32,432 bases of DNA, from assembly GCA_947588785.1 (NCBI GenBank), contig CANPZN010000013.1:1-32432 (forward strand), given 5' to 3'. Below, piece by piece: positions 31,152 to 32,432 of this stretch. Every line of letters begins with the position of its first letter. Positions within the stretch are counted from its first letter, which is position 1. The position numbers were made by a program, and so were the translations under genes. This DNA comes from Candidatus Gastranaerophilales bacterium. Its GTDB lineage: Bacteria > Cyanobacteriota > Vampirovibrionia > Gastranaerophilales > Gastranaerophilaceae. Below the pieces are notes generated by a model. The model worked only from the letters and a program-made list of their open reading frames with translations. It ran no database searches and was not told where the DNA came from.

Positions 31152-32432
31152 ATGAATATACAAGATAGGTTGAAATCAATTTCTTATAAAAATAATGAAG
31201 ATATTAATTCTTCTCTAAAATATGATAATCTTGACGAAAATATTAATACTCAAAATTATGAGTTTAATGTTTTAGATGTATTTGTAAGAGATAATTATGC
31301 TGAAAAAATAATTGTTTCAGCTTTAAATCAAAATAAAAATATTTTAATTCTATCTGATATATATACAGATAAGGATTTAACCATAGAATATATTAAAAAT
31401 TTCATAAAAGATATATCTTTAATCAAAATGACAGATAATATTGATACTGATATTAATCAAGATTCTGACAGAAAATATATAGTAAGTGATAGTTCTGTAA
31501 ATAGTGTTGTAAAAGTTTTTACTAAAATTCTTTTAGGATATAAATCTTTTATCTTTTCATTCTCGCTAAAATATAATAATAATATTTTAGAAACATTAAA
31601 AACTATTATTTCCGTAAACTATGAAAATTTGTCAGAATCAGGAATAAATAATATGTTATCTCTGGCAGATTGTATATTTATATATATATCTAAAAATTCA
31701 GATGGATTATTTTATGTAAAAAATATTGGTGAAGTTGTTGAGAATGATAATGGTGCTTCTTTAAATATTTTATATGAATATATTGAGTGTGATTCTGCTT
31801 CTTTAAAAAAAATTGATTCAAAAAAAATAAATGCGTCAGAAGAAAAATTAACTACAAAAAGTGATCATAATAATTATGATGTAGAATCTCATTTAGATGA
31901 ATTAATATCAGCAAATCAAAAAATTCAAAATAAAGAACTTTCTGACAGTCTATTAAATTCATTATCTGATGAAATGCAAGATAATTTTAAAGAGAATGAA
32001 AATACATCTTTAACAGAACAGGATTTAAATATTGAAGATATTGATACAGATGAATTTTTACAAGAGCTTGAATCAGATGAGATAAAACAATCAAGTATTC
32101 ATAATATAATATTTGAACAAAATGAACAAGAGAACACGGAAAATGAAGAAACTGTTGAAGTAGAAGAAATAGCAGAAAATACAGAGTCTGTTCAAGAGAA
32201 CACGGAAAATGAAGAAGCTGTTAAAGTAGAAGAAATAGCAGAAAATACAGAGTCTGTTCAAGAGAACACGGAAAATGAAGAAACTGTTGAAGTAGAAGAA
32301 ATAGCAGAAAATACAGAGTCTGTTCAAGAGAATACGGAAAATGAAGAAGCTGTTAAAGTAGAAGAAATAGCAGAAAATACAGAGTCTGTTCAAGAGAATA
32401 CGGAAAATGAAGAAGCTGTTAAAGTAGAAGAA
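31152..32432 (+). CDS. Secretion-ATPase-like protein lacking a P-loop, with acidic repeats (partial)
   Basis: The frame is open for 427 codons and leaves the window, so the C-terminus is missing. Residues about 40-205 recall the ATPase core of type II/IV secretion and tight-adherence proteins (CpaF/PilT type): KNILILSD (62-69) stands where a P-loop strand would be, and LADCIFIYISKNSDGLFYVKN then IGEV (171-195) resembles the family's C-terminal strands. No GxxGxGK[ST] is present. After an acidic linker (about 215-325) come 22-residue tandem repeats rich in Glu. The fold match is an inference from pattern only. GGTGG about 10 bases upstream may be the ribosome binding site. Confidence 0.6.
   Translation, partial: MNIQDRLKSISYKNNEDINSSLKYDNLDENINTQNYEFNVLDVFVRDNYAEKIIVSALNQNKNILILSDIYTDKDLTIEYIKNFIKDISLIKMTDNIDTDINQDSDRKYIVSDSSVNSVVKVFTKILLGYKSFIFSFSLKYNNNILETLKTIISVNYENLSESGINNMLSLADCIFIYISKNSDGLFYVKNIGEVVENDNGASLNILYEYIECDSASLKKIDSKKINASEEKLTTKSDHNNYDVESHLDELISANQKIQNKELSDSLLNSLSDEMQDNFKENENTSLTEQDLNIEDIDTDEFLQELESDEIKQSSIHNIIFEQNEQENTENEETVEVEEIAENTESVQENTENEEAVKVEEIAENTESVQENTENEETVEVEEIAENTESVQENTENEEAVKVEEIAENTESVQENTENEEAVKVEE
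32127..32432 (+). repeat. 66-bp tandem repeat coding 22-residue acidic units (partial)
   Basis: Four complete 66-bp units (32127-32192, -32258, -32324, -32390) and 42 bp of a fifth, cut by the window edge. Each codes QENTENEE then (T/A)V(E/K)VEEIAENTESV. Units 1 and 3 share Thr/Glu at the variable sites, while 2, 4 and 5 share Ala/Lys, so the array may have grown by 132-bp steps. The near-identity suggests recent expansion. Confidence 0.95.

Noticed and set aside
32091-32393. 100-codon minus-strand frame with Cys/Phe-rich repeats
   Set aside because: It is the antisense of the 66-bp repeat array; tandem repeats of a multiple of three keep the opposite frame open by default.
1-32432. tRNA, rRNA or known riboswitch genes
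   Set aside because: No cloverleaf-like GC-rich segment, rRNA signature or recognised riboswitch core was seen in any intergenic region; a covariance-model scan was not possible here.

Overview
This is an AT-rich window (roughly 30% GC by eye), densely packed with genes. It encodes lipoprotein-type and Sec-type exported proteins, a glycogen synthase, many TPR proteins and a secreted protein with a YG..Y/RL.RLE motif that I associate with Cyanobacteria and Melainabacteria. Together these fit a non-photosynthetic relative of Cyanobacteria (Vampirovibrionia/Melainabacteria, perhaps the gut order Gastranaerophilales). That assignment is an inference from protein flavour and base composition; there is no rRNA gene here to prove it. 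No tRNA, rRNA, CRISPR array, transposase or prophage gene was seen.

Layout. 1-1303: an exported serine hydrolase gene (- strand) bracketed by two inverted copies of an intergenic repeat. 1508-4167 (+): family 4 uracil-DNA glycosylase, membrane-anchored metallophosphoesterase and a glycosyltransferase. 4153-6830 (-): a tight TPR protein/ruvA/glgA operon. 7027-7929 (+): an all-helical protein resembling MgtE N-domains. 8185-11184 (-): a 999-residue EF-hand/YD-like repeat protein, with a 53-codon small gene diverging from it. 11666-13890: an orphan amino-acid-type binding lipoprotein and two exported unknowns. 13960-14952 (-): the rpsF-ssb-rpsR operon. 15127-22363 (+): a long RNA-centred cluster (rlmN, a zinc-ribbon protein with tandem C-terminal repeats, rimM, trmD) running into two tandem zinc dehydrogenases, a DHH phosphoesterase (NrnA type) and a YihY-family membrane protein. 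22557-26099 (+): a three-domain lysophospholipid transporter/acyltransferase/acyl-ACP ligase. 26256-31056: a small membrane protein, a secreted 17-18-repeat TPR protein operon with a YkgJ-type cysteine-cluster gene, and trmFO converging on it. 31152-end: the 5' part of a gene for a secretion-ATPase-like protein that seems to have lost its P-loop and carries 22-residue tandem repeats; it runs off the window.

Themes. Translation and RNA modification are the backbone (rlmN, rimM, trmD, trmFO, rpsF, rpsR), with DNA maintenance (udg, ssb, ruvA) and envelope functions.

The most unusual non-coding signal is a family of six dispersed intergenic elements of about 117-201 bp. They share a 5' end near TTGTCCGAGAAAATTT and a 3' end near AAAGTTGTGACACTGG followed by ATTAAAT, with variable interiors rich in AGCGA strings. 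They sit tightly against gene ends or start codons. Also striking is a perfect 26-bp palindrome that forms the overlapping 3' ends of the YkgJ-type gene and trmFO, so that both proteins end in the same seven residues.
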